Shown here: piece by piece, positions 1-10,032 of the stretch
Layout: every line of letters starts with the position of its first letter
How positions within the stretch are numbered: position 1 is the stretch's first letter
Position numbers and translations under genes: made by a program
Origin: Paramacrobiotus richtersi
Taxonomy: Eukaryota; Tardigrada; Eutardigrada; Parachela; Macrobiotidae
Length of the DNA: 31,305 bases
Assembly (NCBI GenBank): GCA_034698045.1
Contig: JAQGAU010000317.1
Span: 1-31,305, forward strand
Direction: 5' to 3'
Notes under the pieces: generated by a model
Seen by the model: the letters and a program-made list of their open reading frames with translations, nothing else
The model's database searches: none
Told to the model about the DNA's origin: nothing

Positions 1-930
1 TCTGGTTCGTTCGTAATCATAGGGGCACACATACACATGCACATACCATCATACAGGTAGAACTCATAGTTGTGACATTACCTGTAGTCGCGAATCGGAA
101 CGGCCAGCTGAATTTTTCCAATCCTGCTTTTCGTTCCAGTACGACGTTCGATTAATCTGCGTTCCTTCGCTAAATTACTCTATGGCTTTTACTGACCTTT
201 CCCGTGGCCCACAACAAGCAGCCAAATTTCTAAGAGGATATTAAATCTTCAATGCTTTCGTTATACAGCGCAAAACGCTCCAGTCGTAGCCGTGGGTACA
301 GAACTTTGTACAATATGCATACCCTTCATATGGACCTAACCAGACGCTTTCCTTCAGTCTAATTAATAAAATACTTTTCTCGAGCGCAAACGACTGACTG
401 AAACCGCTATACGGCGGCACATGGATCTTGATTACTTCCTATATGCAGCGGGCTAGCTCTTTGCAGGACTGCAGTTATACACTATGCACATGCCGACTTG
501 CTGACGCAGCTGGTAACCAGAAATATGAGTCAGGGATGTATACTGCATTTGGTAGAACATTAGTTGAGGTATGTTGCTGAAAAAAAACTGACGATAAACT
601 CGTTAAGCCGCTAAGAAAGAAAAACGCTTACAATTAATACGCCAACCGGTTGGCAAATCAGGCGGACAACTTACACACCTGCTGTATCATTAAGAAAAAT
701 TAATTATCGATACGAAGCGTCTGTCGTAAAACAAAAACAAGTCAAGAAAAAGAATTTCAATAAGGAAGCTGTAATGACAAATGTACGAGCGAAATAACCG
801 CGTTTCAGTTGTTTGAAGTGCACGTACATAAAACGTACGGTGAGTGGGATTAAAGAAACAAACACGACTTTACCGGATTAATGTTTGTCTGATAAGATTC
901 TAGGTACTTTCCAGTATGACTGTGCAACTT
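1..930. other. Non-coding 5' flank, no gene seen
   Basis: No long open frame, no recognisable protein segment and no RNA gene could be picked out. The sequence is of ordinary, fairly AT-rich composition without obvious tandem repeats. It could hold distal regulatory sequence or an untranslated exon of the downstream receptor, but nothing in it shows this. Confidence 0.5.
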
Positions 931-936
931 CAGGCA

Positions 937-970
937 TATAAACAGGCATCAATTGTTGTCCCATTCAGTA
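937..970 (+). promoter_or_regulatory. Candidate core promoter (TATA box plus initiator)
   Basis: TATAAA at 937-942 is followed by TCAGTA at 965-970, which matches the arthropod-type initiator consensus. The A of the initiator (967) lies 30 bp after the first T of the TATA box, the usual spacing. It precedes the GPCR start codon by about 420 bp. An acceptor-like TTATTGGTTTCAG ending at 1381 just before the start codon suggests an intron in the 5' leader, so a start of transcription near 967 is plausible. No transcript evidence is available. Confidence 0.4.
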
Positions 971-1389
971 GGGAATATCAAGCTTGAATTACACCAATCG
1001 TGCATATTACACTAGTTTATGCTTACAGTACAATCGCGACCAGTATAGTACTGTCAACACGATACAAAATCGGTGCGTGTAGCACTACGCTTCATTTGTC
1101 GAGATCAACGGGGCTGCTGACAATTGATCCGACAAGATTCGGAAATGCACTAATGTGTGTGCGCCATTAGGAATAAAGGCCAGCTCGAGAGTCCTGCTTC
1201 ACCCTCAATTATCTTTGCAGGTGTTCCGTGGCCCATTGTGGCAACAGGACATGCCATTCCCAGCGGTTGTTGCGGCTTTCTATCTTTGCTAAACAAATTC
1301 CTTAAAAATCCTGTTGGACTGGTATATTAGCTCATGTAACGGTATCTAGGCATGACACAGAACGCATTTTATTGGTTTCAGTGGACAAC

Positions 1390-3008
1390 ATGAGCTCCAA
1401 TAATACATTATCACTTCTCCTTAATAATTCTACCAACGCGACAGTTCTTCCACCGTTAAAATATGTATTCGGCATGCCCCAAATCCTGGACATATCCATC
1501 GCCACAATCTCTCTGTTCCTCAACGGACTATGCTGCTTCCTTATCCTAACCAACCGCAGTCTTCTGCACAATGCATTTTATCTATACGTCCTCAATCTCT
1601 CCCTGTGCATCTGCACCTCCTTCGTCGTCAACACCCCGCTGTACCTCTTCCAGAGCGGCTACAACCGTTTCTGGCTGGGCGAATCCGCTTGCGGGTTCTT
1701 CCTGTACGGTGTCTACGTGATCGGCCCCTGGGCCATCTTTTGTCACGTGCTAATCACGGTCAACCGTTTCTGGGCGATCGTCTTCCCGATACCCTATCGC
1801 GAGCGACACACTCCATTCCTAGCGGTTATTCTGTGCGTTGCCGCATTCTTGGTGACAAATGTGACGATGGTGCCGTTGGTGGCGATCCGACTGGTGTATG
1901 GACCAGAGTTGAAGTACTACAGGTATCAGTGTACAATCAGTTCACCCGGGAATAAGACCATTTCGGTGACGGTGTCGGTGTGTGCGACGATTATTCTGGT
2001 GTTGGAGTTGCTGATTGTGGCGTCGTATCCGGTGATACTGTATCGGTATCAGAAACAGAGACGAACGAATCCGGCTGTTAACCACAGTAATTCAACGCAG
2101 AAGAACAGCGGAAGTACGAGGCAACGCTCGCTGCAGATGCATAACGCTGTCTCTATCGGAGGTACGCGCTGACAGACACACTTCTAGTTTTTCTAGTGGA
2201 AAATAATATTCCTCCATAAAAATGCATACTCGAAAAAACGAATCTTCTATACGCAGAATATACCATTCGAGGATGATAAGTTTCTCGGACTGTGAAGTAC
2301 GTACTGTATGTATTAAAAAATTGTCGAGCGCACTTGAGAATTACCTGTACAGGCAAATCGAATGTACGTTTTATCCAGTACACGTATTCACTGCATTGCA
2401 GTGTTTATCTTATGAAAGCGAGCTTGGAACTTCTAGTTAGGTAGCAAACAAGTAAAGTAAACAAGTACACATGTTTTATCAAACAAGTACACATGTACAC
2501 GCGTACGGTTTTGTGTAATTTTAAAACAAGAGTGCACTGCGGTTTATTAACTCGTTTTAGTACACAAGTAACAAGATGTATTCGCATTCCTGTGAGGTCC
2601 ATGGTAGCAATAAGTTGTTTTGAGCATTGAACTTGCGCATATACACAGTACTCGTATAACACGTACTGATGCCTCGATAAAATATGGTTTACGTGCAAAC
2701 GTTAACCTACGGCTTCCGTGATCAAATATCTCATTTGTCTTGTAGGACATATCAAGGACAAGCCCTATTCATCGGGTCCGTTCCTGATGTTAACACTGTT
2801 CACACTGTCCTACATATTGCTAATGGTTCCGTCGGCGTTTTACTTGAGCATGGGATCCATCTTCCGGTTCTTCTCAGAACGGCTCTTTGTCATTTTATAC
2901 ATTCTAACGGTGATGCAGAGTGTTGTTGATCCATTAATTTTTCTGACAACCTTACATGGCTTGCGAAAAGCGTTGAAAAAACTAATTTTCCGGCACCGTC
3001 ACGCATGA
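1390..3008 (+). CDS. Rhodopsin-class (class A) G protein-coupled receptor, two exons
   Basis: Exons 1390-2161 and 2746-3008 with a 584 bp phase-1 intron (donor GTACGC, acceptor TTGTAG); the join restores a glycine codon and gives 344 aa. The ATG at 1390 is used because the frame upstream only offers TTG. The N-terminus has three or four N-glycosylation sequons (NNT, NNS, NST, NAT). Exon 1 carries TM1 to TM5, including the TM3 cysteine after WLGES and a second-loop cysteine (YQCT) for the usual disulfide. Exon 2 carries TM6, TM7 and a basic helix 8. The ligand is unknown. Hallmarks are altered: NRF replaces DRY, the TM2 aspartate is missing, TM6 lacks CWxP, and TM7 reads DPLIF instead of NPxxY. 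This suggests an orphan, lineage-specific receptor at the plasma membrane. Family assignment is firm; subfamily is not assignable. Confidence 0.88.
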
Positions 3009-3050
3009 CCATTTGTTCCGTGAATTAACATGATTTGATTTTCAAAAAGC

Positions 3051-3056
3051 AATAAA
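3051..3056 (+). terminator. Poly(A) signal AATAAA of the GPCR gene
   Basis: A canonical AATAAA lies 42 bp after the GPCR stop codon. Confidence 0.6.
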
Positions 3057-3310
3057 TACGCCGAGATGTATGGGTGCTGTGGACGCATACTGTTAACATG
3101 GCCATCAGGTTGTGGTGCTGATTGGTAGCCGATAAAATAAAACAAAACGCAGTGCGGGCTGATGATCAGGGAAGTGTGGGTCGTCAACACGGTAGACCTG
3201 CCATGCCGGAACACAAACGCCGGCCAAAGTATTCTTGCCGGTGTGCACGTCCTGGCACAGATTACTATGTACTGATTGTGTCTGTACAATCCTGCATTCT
3301 AGAAAACATA

Positions 3311-3350
3311 AAAAGCTGATCTAATCTCGTTCAGACCGCACTGAACGACT
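3311..3350 (+). promoter_or_regulatory. Conserved promoter block upstream of D1
   Basis: This 40 bp block matches 4585-4624 upstream of D2 at 38 of 40 positions, and sits 146 bp before the D1 ATG (152 bp before the D2 ATG). It is far better conserved than the sequence around it. It starts next to a TATA-like CATAAAAA (3307-3314), and contains TCAGACC about 24 bp later, which resembles an initiator. It probably covers the core promoter or a shared transcription-factor site. Confidence 0.5.
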
Positions 3351-3456
3351 GTTCACTGTGGCATAACGCGCACACTCGCCGCACAGCTAATAACTGTTTT
3401 TCCAGCTCTTATAATTAGTGTTATAGTAAGTAAGCCTTAAAAATTAGTTGCCAGAC

Positions 3457-3747
3457 ATGCGTTGGCTGGGTGTATACTTCGCAGTTCTTTGTATATCAAT
3501 AACAGTTGTATCCATCCCGTCAACATATGCAGAGAATTCAGCCAGCTCCGAGGAGGACAGTCATGCCAATAATGGTACCATGATGTCGACGTTCATCCAT
3601 CTTCTGGGAACTGACACTGAGGAAGGAGAAGTCAACCAGTTATGTACGGAGAAAAAACCCACTGCCTGCATGACGTGGTGTCAAAAGAGAAAGCATTACT
3701 TGGGAAGCTGTGTCGGTACACCATCGAAATCCGGCTGTGTGGACTAG
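3457..3747 (+). CDS. Secreted defensin-like peptide precursor D1 (five cysteines)
   Basis: 96 aa, single exon. Residues 1-25 form a signal peptide (MRWLGVYFAVLCIS, ending near TYA), followed by an acidic serine-rich propeptide with SASSEED and an NGT glycosylation site, then a C-terminal cysteine-rich part from about residue 64. The spacing C-x7-C-x3-C-x9-C fits the cysteine-stabilised alpha-beta fold, including the Gly-x-Cys (GSC) before the fourth cysteine. The expected fifth cysteine is a serine (KSGC where the paralogue D2 has KCGC), leaving an odd number of cysteines. The mature part is basic. Start at 3457 rather than upstream TTG 3448, because ATG directly precedes the hydrophobic leader. 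It is nearest to D2 downstream, with which it shares upstream and downstream flanks. Role is inferred: an antimicrobial or signalling peptide of the defensin type. Confidence 0.72.
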   Translation: MRWLGVYFAVLCISITVVSIPSTYAENSASSEEDSHANNGTMMSTFIHLLGTDTEEGEVNQLCTEKKPTACMTWCQKRKHYLGSCVGTPSKSGCVD

Positions 3748-4071
3748 ACCTGAATTGCTGCCGGAACACCTCTTTCATGATTATAATGAAGTAATCAAAA
3801 CATAGAGACGAGACCCTCTTGAGTGAGATTCTGATACGCTGAAGCGGATACTTCTTTCCCTTGCATTTTATTATACTTTACCGTATTATATTGTACAGTA
3901 AACTAAGCTATGCTTTCGTATTGAAACTTTCTGTTATAAACGCGTCGGATATTGCACGTTTTGCGCCTGAATATTTGTTGAATGCTAACATGTTAACGTT
4001 CGTATGAGTTGCCTATCCTGCTCGTTGTAATCTGTTTCCGTATACAGTGGCAGTTACCGTTTCTTTGCCTT

Positions 4072-4077
4072 AATAAA
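4072..4077 (+). terminator. Poly(A) signal AATAAA of D1
   Basis: Canonical hexamer about 325 bp after the D1 stop. The sequence after it resembles the one after the D2 signal (a G-CTTCAAAA-CCACA type stretch), which supports a duplicated 3' untranslated region. Confidence 0.5.
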
Positions 4078-4352
4078 CTTTAAATGCAAAATGTTGTGCA
4101 ATGTAGACGGAAACTATGTTAGTTTTTGTGACTTCAAAATCACAGTCATGTGCTTGCACCTGCGAGCGGGTGCCGGCACAGCTCAAAGCAGCACCGCGTT
4201 CTGATTCGCCTCCGCTTGGGATATTATCAGGCTTTCTGTTTGGGCACTTTGATGTAGCCAGATAGCGGTCAGAACTATGTAGAGCCATAGATCTAGAAGA
4301 AATCATCTGCATTGCGCATAAGCTAGTTTAAGCTCATTTTCTCATCTTATCT

Positions 4353-4378
4353 AGACGGTGGCATTAATGCCACCGTCT
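4353..4378. repeat. Perfect 26 bp palindrome
   Basis: AGACGGTGGCATT followed directly by its exact reverse complement, without a spacer. It sits between the 3' end of the D1 unit and the start of the D2 unit. The homologous position after D2 (near 5560) does not have it. Confidence 0.85.
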
Positions 4379-4584
4379 CAATCTGTTCTTGTGCGCACAA
4401 TGTAACGAACTGCTAATGAAAATTAAAAAAGAAATCTTATCTCGCACGACATTCTGTAGCTATAGAAAAGCGATTCGTCAACAGGCTAAACTGAACTTTA
4501 AACCTGCCATGACAGAACACAGTTGCCGGTTAAATTAGTCACATCGGCGTTCTGTGTTGATTACTGTACAGTCAAGCGACAAGG

Positions 4585-4624
4585 AAAAGCTGATCTAATC
4601 TCCTTTAGACCGCACTGAACGACT
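4585..4624 (+). promoter_or_regulatory. Conserved promoter block upstream of D2
   Basis: Second copy of the block at 3311-3350, with two mismatches in 40 positions, 152 bp before the D2 start codon. The TATA-like element of the D1 copy is less clear here. Confidence 0.5.
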
Positions 4625-4736
4625 TGCCCGCCGTCGCATAAGAAAGCCATTCGGTTCTTCGGCACCTACAGTTACGAAGTGACAGCGTGGTAAAGAGTTC
4701 TAAAGCCAGCCAACCTTGTAATCGTCACTCGTAACC

Positions 4737-5030
4737 ATGCACTGGCTAAGTGTGTTCCTCGTTGTTCTCTGTACGTTAACAGCAGTCTTATCCATTCCAT
4801 CGATATATAAGGACAATTCAGCGAGTTCCGAGGAAGACAACAACACAAATAATGGCACCTGGATGGGAGCGTACACCTCGCGTCAGGGAACCGCCGTCGA
4901 CCAGGACGGACGAGTCAATCAGCTGTGTGCGGAGAACAACGTCGCTGCCTGCGTTGAATGGTGTAAAGGGAAAAGTCATGTGTCGGGAATGTGTATCGGC
5001 ACACCGTTGAAATGTGGCTGTGTGGACTAG
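4737..5030 (+). CDS. Secreted defensin-like peptide precursor D2 (CS-alpha-beta)
   Basis: 97 aa, single exon. A signal peptide (MHWLSVFLVVLCTLTAV to about residue 20) is followed by an acidic propeptide with SASSEED and NGT. The C-terminal part has six cysteines spaced C-x7-C-x3-C-x9-C-x6-C-x1-C, and GMC before the fourth. This matches the consensus of invertebrate defensins (C-xn-C-x3-C-xn-G-x-C-xn-C-x-C), where the pairs are Cys1-4, 2-5 and 3-6. A single arginine (DGRVNQ) before the first cysteine may be the processing site. The mature peptide is close to neutral, unlike most cationic defensins. CIGTP after the fourth cysteine is shared with D3, and CVGTP with D1. Likely a haemolymph or surface defence peptide; activity is inferred from the cysteine pattern only. 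Confidence 0.82.
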   Translation: MHWLSVFLVVLCTLTAVLSIPSIYKDNSASSEEDNNTNNGTWMGAYTSRQGTAVDQDGRVNQLCAENNVAACVEWCKGKSHVSGMCIGTPLKCGCVD

Positions 5031-5264
5031 ACCAAAAAGCGAGAAACTGCCACCGGGAAAGCCGGTTTATCGTTTTACTTTTTTTAACTGACAACTTACA
5101 GTACAATTTTTGGCTTTATGGTATAAATTATTTTTTTCTACTTTGCGTTTCTATGTATTTTACTCACTTTTTACGTGAACGTGGTTGTCATAAGCTAATT
5201 GGGGGTGCTCCGCATTCGGCTGAATATTGTTCAGTTTAGTGTACATTTTAATGTTAACCGCTGT

Positions 5265-5270
5265 AATAAA
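5265..5270 (+). terminator. Poly(A) signal AATAAA of D2
   Basis: Canonical hexamer about 235 bp after the D2 stop, in a context similar to that after D1. Confidence 0.5.
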
Positions 5271-6142
5271 TTTCGGCTGTTTTGTGTGTGGCTTCAAAAC
5301 CACAATGTGCACTCACGTGGTTTCAGACATATGGACCGCACTTCCGAGCTTCTGCCGGCATGTTCACAGCAACGTCGTAATTCAGCACGGCTTGTATCAG
5401 TTTCTTTTCACTGGCTAACTTAGATACCTGGTTCTAAGTCGTATAGTCAGATTATCAATCAGATTTCCCATGAAACTATTGCGTGATTCACTTGTACGAA
5501 GCTTGCAGGGTAAACCTATAAGAAATCACCTGCGCTTGGCATAAGCTTAATTTATGACCTTATCTGACACGACTGTACCCGTTTACCTTAAAAATATCGC
5601 TGAGCAGTCCACTTTTCAGGACATTGGAAAATGTAAATAATATACCTTAACTGTTTTGTACTATGTATAGCTTCTTTTGTCTCGTGCTTCTTGGTCAGTT
5701 AGAACCGCTTATATATGATCTTTCCTGTTCAGACAATTTTTCAACGCTATCATACCTTTGCGCTTTGAAAGACTGGAACCGTACAATCTTACAGCGACAA
5801 CAGCAAACATCGCAGTAATTATAAAACACACTATACGGCGTTCCACGTGCGAAGTTCACTGTATCTGAATGTGCTAACAGAGTCTTGCAGGTCCTATCGC
5901 AACATCGTTTCTGATGCCAGTACCCGATAGCAGTGCTGGTCGGGTTCAAAGTAATGAACCTACTGCTTAATTGCTCATTACTCAAGGAGGTACGATCTAC
6001 TGTGATACGATTCAATGCGGGAGCCGACGATACATTTAACCAAATTCCGCGCCAGCGCAAAAATCGGGCTGAACCGAGTAATTTACTTACGTGCTGCTCT
6101 GAGACACTTTAACAGCATACGCAACGTGTTTATTTTCACAAA

Positions 6143-6463
6143 ATGCACGTAATAGCATTATCCCTCATTGTATTGTGCACAGTGGGCTTATATGTTTCGC
6201 CTGAAACTGACTACGACACGGACATGACCGAGGCCGAGGAAGACAGCGAAAACACGACCACAGAAGCCATCGTCATCGGCGATATTCCGCAAGATCTCCA
6301 TTCAGCGTCCGAAGTAAATCTGGGCGTCGTGAAAGAGAACGGCCGGGATATTGCACTGTGCCTTGCGCGAGACAACACACAGTGCAATGCGCATTGTAAT
6401 GTGGGTCGCCAGGGGGTTGGCCTCTGTATTGGAACTCCAGCCAGGTGTATGTGTATGCCCTAG
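6143..6463 (+). CDS. Secreted defensin-like peptide precursor D3 (CS-alpha-beta)
   Basis: 106 aa, single exon. Signal peptide MHVIALSLIVLCTVGLYVS, then an acidic threonine-rich propeptide (DTDMTEAEED, one NTT sequon), then a mature part with six cysteines spaced exactly as in D2: C-x7-C-x3-C-x9-C-x6-C-x1-C, with GLC at the fourth and CIGTP after it. ENGRD before the first cysteine offers a monobasic cleavage site. The mature part is mildly basic. The leader and propeptide are closest to D4, while the mature part is closest to D2, so D3 links the two pairs. The ATG at 6143 begins the hydrophobic leader. Same inferred role as D2. Confidence 0.82.
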   Translation: MHVIALSLIVLCTVGLYVSPETDYDTDMTEAEEDSENTTTEAIVIGDIPQDLHSASEVNLGVVKENGRDIALCLARDNTQCNAHCNVGRQGVGLCIGTPARCMCMP

Positions 6464-8300
6464 TTGCTTGTTAAGTAGAACGAGGAACCAGTTCCCATAA
6501 ATTGACATTTTGTTGGTTGTTGTCAAAGCTGCGCTGTAATTCGAGAAATCTATTTCGGGAAATGTTCTGGCCATAAAGAATCACAAATGACTTGTTGATT
6601 TGTTGCGGTATGTCGGTTAAGCGTTTCAAAAGCAGAGAAAAAACTTTTCGACAATGAAAACGGAACAGATTTGCAAAAGAGCGTACGCGCTCTTTTCGAA
6701 GTCTGCCGATTTTATTTTGTATGTATTCTAGGAGCTTAAAAATGCACCGCCCGCCAAAACAGGTGCCAGTGTCTTGTGACCCCATGTAGACGACATGTGC
6801 TTAATTTTCATACATGGTCTCGACACTCCATTTCGAGTGCCATTTCGCATTCCGTTTCTTATCAAAAGAAACGCAAGCGTCAGTATGATTAAGCTACGGC
6901 GACTTCTTCCATTACAGTGTACAGATACATTTTTCTTCGACATCTGCAATTAGCATGCAGAAAGTAACTAAGCTTTCATATTCCCTTCGCTAAAATGCGG
7001 TCACACATTTTGAATGGATGACATTAATTAAATTCACCATGCACTGATCTCCAGCTCGCGTAAAATATTCAAAACTTACTTCGAGTGAAACTAAGGAGTC
7101 TTTTACCTTGTCCCTGTCGAGATTCCGTTATCGTATTTTAAGGCCATATTTTGCACCCACTGTTATAACTATTAGTGAAACCAAGACAGCCGCGCACCTG
7201 TAACCAATGAACCAAGGTGCGTTAATGCTTTCAGTAACCAGAAGATGGATATACAGTGTCCAGAAATCCGTTTGTGCGCGCAGCGTGGAGTGTGTGCTCC
7301 AATCTGGACGCTGTGGAGATATGGATGTAACGTGCACCATGATAATAATATGATAATGTGCATTTGACCATTTTACTCTTTTACGTTACCAACATCATAG
7401 TTTCTCCGCCGGAGAACGGTAACTGTTGGCTTCCCGCGGCGTCACTCCTCCGACAAATGCGTATAACTCTAAAGTTTACCAACTAACACATAAAACATTA
7501 AGCACCATAATAATATTGGTAGTTCCTCTTGTTTTAACGTGGATCTTTTAACTGGGCACGAGCTTTCATGGAATCCCATTTCAATAGGCTGGAAGGCGAA
7601 AGTTCTCCAAAAACAGCCGTTACCGAGATCATTCGTTTCAGTGGTTTTGCCTTGGAGATCCTGCTTCTTTTCCAGTCCATATCATATTAATATAATATAT
7701 GTAGGTGGCTTGTTTGGACTGCAAATTTTCGCGTGCTTACAGATGCTGGCTCTGAGCCTCTGTATGCGGGATTACGGATGTATCTCAATAAACTCGCATA
7801 CTCCAGTATTATGCGCATGTTTCACATGATATTGGAACACGCGGACTCTAACGAGTAGCACAACTTCACCTCGTACACACTACGCCGTGCCATGTACTTG
7901 CATAACTAATAAACTGTTCCGGATGGATCCCCATGGTACCACTTTGCCATACTATAATTCCTGATAAACATTACATCAAAACTGAACGCATTCGCAAGGT
8001 ACTCTACTAACAAAATGACGCGTTAGAGAAGGTTGATTATTAAGTCGCACTGCAGATGAAATAAATTCTGTTGTAGTGGAAAGAAATAGTTTTATACGGC
8101 TTACAAACAATAAGCAGCAGAAGTGAGCGCGACTGAAGCGTCAACACGATGCGATCTGAGCGCCGTATTGGAGATTGGACTGTGTGCTTTACCATATAAG
8201 TGCGTAATGTTTACAAAAACCAGGCAAACAGTTATAAACCGCGCGCACGTCATTTCCTGAGACTTTAAACAGGCTAATACGTACACAGGTTCATCTGACA
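6464..8300. other. Intergenic interval D3 to D4, no gene seen
   Basis: The small open frames lack recognisable features. CATAAAGAATCACA at 6572 recurs with one mismatch after D4 (9111), and the GC-rich CCGGAGAACGGTAA at 7409-7422 recurs at 9327-9340, so the flank 3' of D3 seems duplicated behind D4. Near 8196 begins a copy of the dispersed AAGTGCGTAATG repeat described below. Confidence 0.5.
8196..8300 (+). repeat. Dispersed repeat R1, copy 1 (plus orientation)
   Basis: Contains AAGTGCGTAATGTTTACAAA, then CGCACGTCATTTCCTGA about 45 bp later and CTGACAAGAAA further on. The same order recurs near 10033, 12560 and 15887 and, inverted, near 10120, 10435, 12850 and 14356. This copy lies upstream of D4. 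Confidence 0.6.
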
Positions 8301-8625
8301 AGAAATGTACTGTATAAACCAAACTCATGATGGTAACGGTTTTCTAGTGGTCCCGGTTCTGATTCGTGGGACTTCATAATGCAAAATCGGGGCTTCTGCA
8401 CAACTATATATGAGCATGCTGGCTGGCACGAATCTGCCGTTATTCTGCATAAAGTGCCGGGTAGTTGCTAACCAACCTGCCGGATTTATTACGATCTACA
8501 GTGCTACAATTAGATTTGAAAGTGTTGATTCGAACGATTCATTTCCTGTAACCCAAAACCTGCTTCGCCTGACAACGCAGTCCACTATTCGCATGAATCA
8601 GAACCTTGGTTGCATATTCCAAAAC

Positions 8626-8961
8626 ATGCCGACTTTTGCATTGTTCCTGATTTTATTGTGCACAATGGGCCGCTTACATGCTTCGGCTGATGCCGCGTTC
8701 AACACGGATATGACGGAAGACGATGAAAATGCAATCGCCGAAGCCCTCGACGCCGGTCTCATTCAACGGGAGCAGCATCCGGCCTTCAAGGAGGGTTATA
8801 TCATTGTGAGGGATATGCGATGCATCAAAGATGACGATACATTAGACGGCACAAACTGCACCAAGCACTCTTTGCTTTGCCGAAGTAGTCTCGAAAGATG
8901 TTTTGATAGCCTCTTCTACGAACGATTTGTTTATTTGTGCAGCGTACCAATTAAAGTTTGA
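8626..8961 (+). CDS. Diverged secreted peptide precursor D4 (defensin-family leader)
   Basis: 111 aa if it starts at the ATG 8626, which opens the hydrophobic leader (MPTFALFLILLCTMG); in-frame ATGs at 8410, 8416 and 8593 would bury the leader. Leader and propeptide align with D3 (NTDMTEDDEN against DTDMTEAEED; about 70 percent identical DNA by eye around the leader). The mature part does not: its five cysteines are spaced x11, x6, x6, x12, there is no C-x3-C, G-x-C or C-x-C, and the basic tail has an NCT sequon. It is either a rapidly diverging peptide with a new fold or a gene decaying by substitution or frameshift. A TATATA lies at 8405. Secretion is likely; function unknown. Confidence 0.55.
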   Translation: MPTFALFLILLCTMGRLHASADAAFNTDMTEDDENAIAEALDAGLIQREQHPAFKEGYIIVRDMRCIKDDDTLDGTNCTKHSLLCRSSLERCFDSLFYERFVYLCSVPIKV

Positions 8962-10032
8962 AAAGCTGCCCCGTGGAACTTTGCTAAAGTCACAGAGTTT
9001 CTTAATTCTGAAGTCAGTGTATTCATAATCCAGGGTTGGCAGTAACCGTGATTAACAGTGACATTATCGTAAATTCAAGTTCCTGGTCTCGTAACTCAAA
9101 GCTTCTCCGGTATAAAGAATCACACAGCGTACTATTATTTAACACATCTCCGGTGGTACTAGACCGCATGAACAGCGACAATTACTACCACAGTATACAA
9201 ATTGTACAGTATGCACAGGGTACTTGCGAATGCCCAAACTTATCAAGCCAATGCTTATTGAGTTGAATGTAACTTATTGGTTCCGGATTGTGTCTGTCAT
9301 GCAGGATTCGATTTTCCGCCGGCGGCCGGAGAACGGTAAACAGGGATCTTTCCGTCGCGCTGTACTTCCAACAAGCGCTCACAGCTGGAAACCTTACACG
9401 CAATTTAAAAAGCGGCTAACTCTGTGCTAGATTTGCAATACTCGGACCTTTAGTTTAGCGTAGAGCTTTTCATCTTGCGCTTGGCACGAAATTCGAGAAT
9501 TTCTGTAGTCCAGAGTCCAGAAGGTCGACAGTTCTCTAAACTTTCCGACCTGGAGTCCGAATCCTTTTTACCGGAATGCAGTTTGATGCGGAGGCTCGGC
9601 CCTTCCCCCAGGCAGCTACTTCACACAACATGATGCCATGTGGTCCTCTGGCATTTTGATGTGGGAAATATAGCCGCCTGGTCAGTTTTTCGGAATTTTC
9701 TTCGGTAACTTTTGAAGGACACAAATTATTCCTTTTCAAGAGAAGGAATTCTCGAGTCTGAACTGGCCTGCATGGTACTCGTACTTGTATTCGTAAGTTC
9801 AGATTAGCATTTAACAGTCTGACAGCCAGGTACTCCGTTCTATATAACACCAAATACTAAGAAAATATCATGTTATTGAAATTCTTGTCGTACCGGAAAT
9901 TATACACGTTTTTGCGCAAGAAAGCACAACTATATGTACATAGCTTATTAAGCGGTAGAAGTTATACGATACGGTCTGAACTCTCAAGGAGATTAGATAA
10001 GCCTTCCAGCTCGAGCAATGTGCAAGATTTAG

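Noticed and set aside
1530..1955. 141-codon frame overlapping the GPCR
   Set aside because: Out-of-frame shadow of the GPCR exon, Arg/Leu/Pro-rich as expected for a frame-shifted membrane protein.
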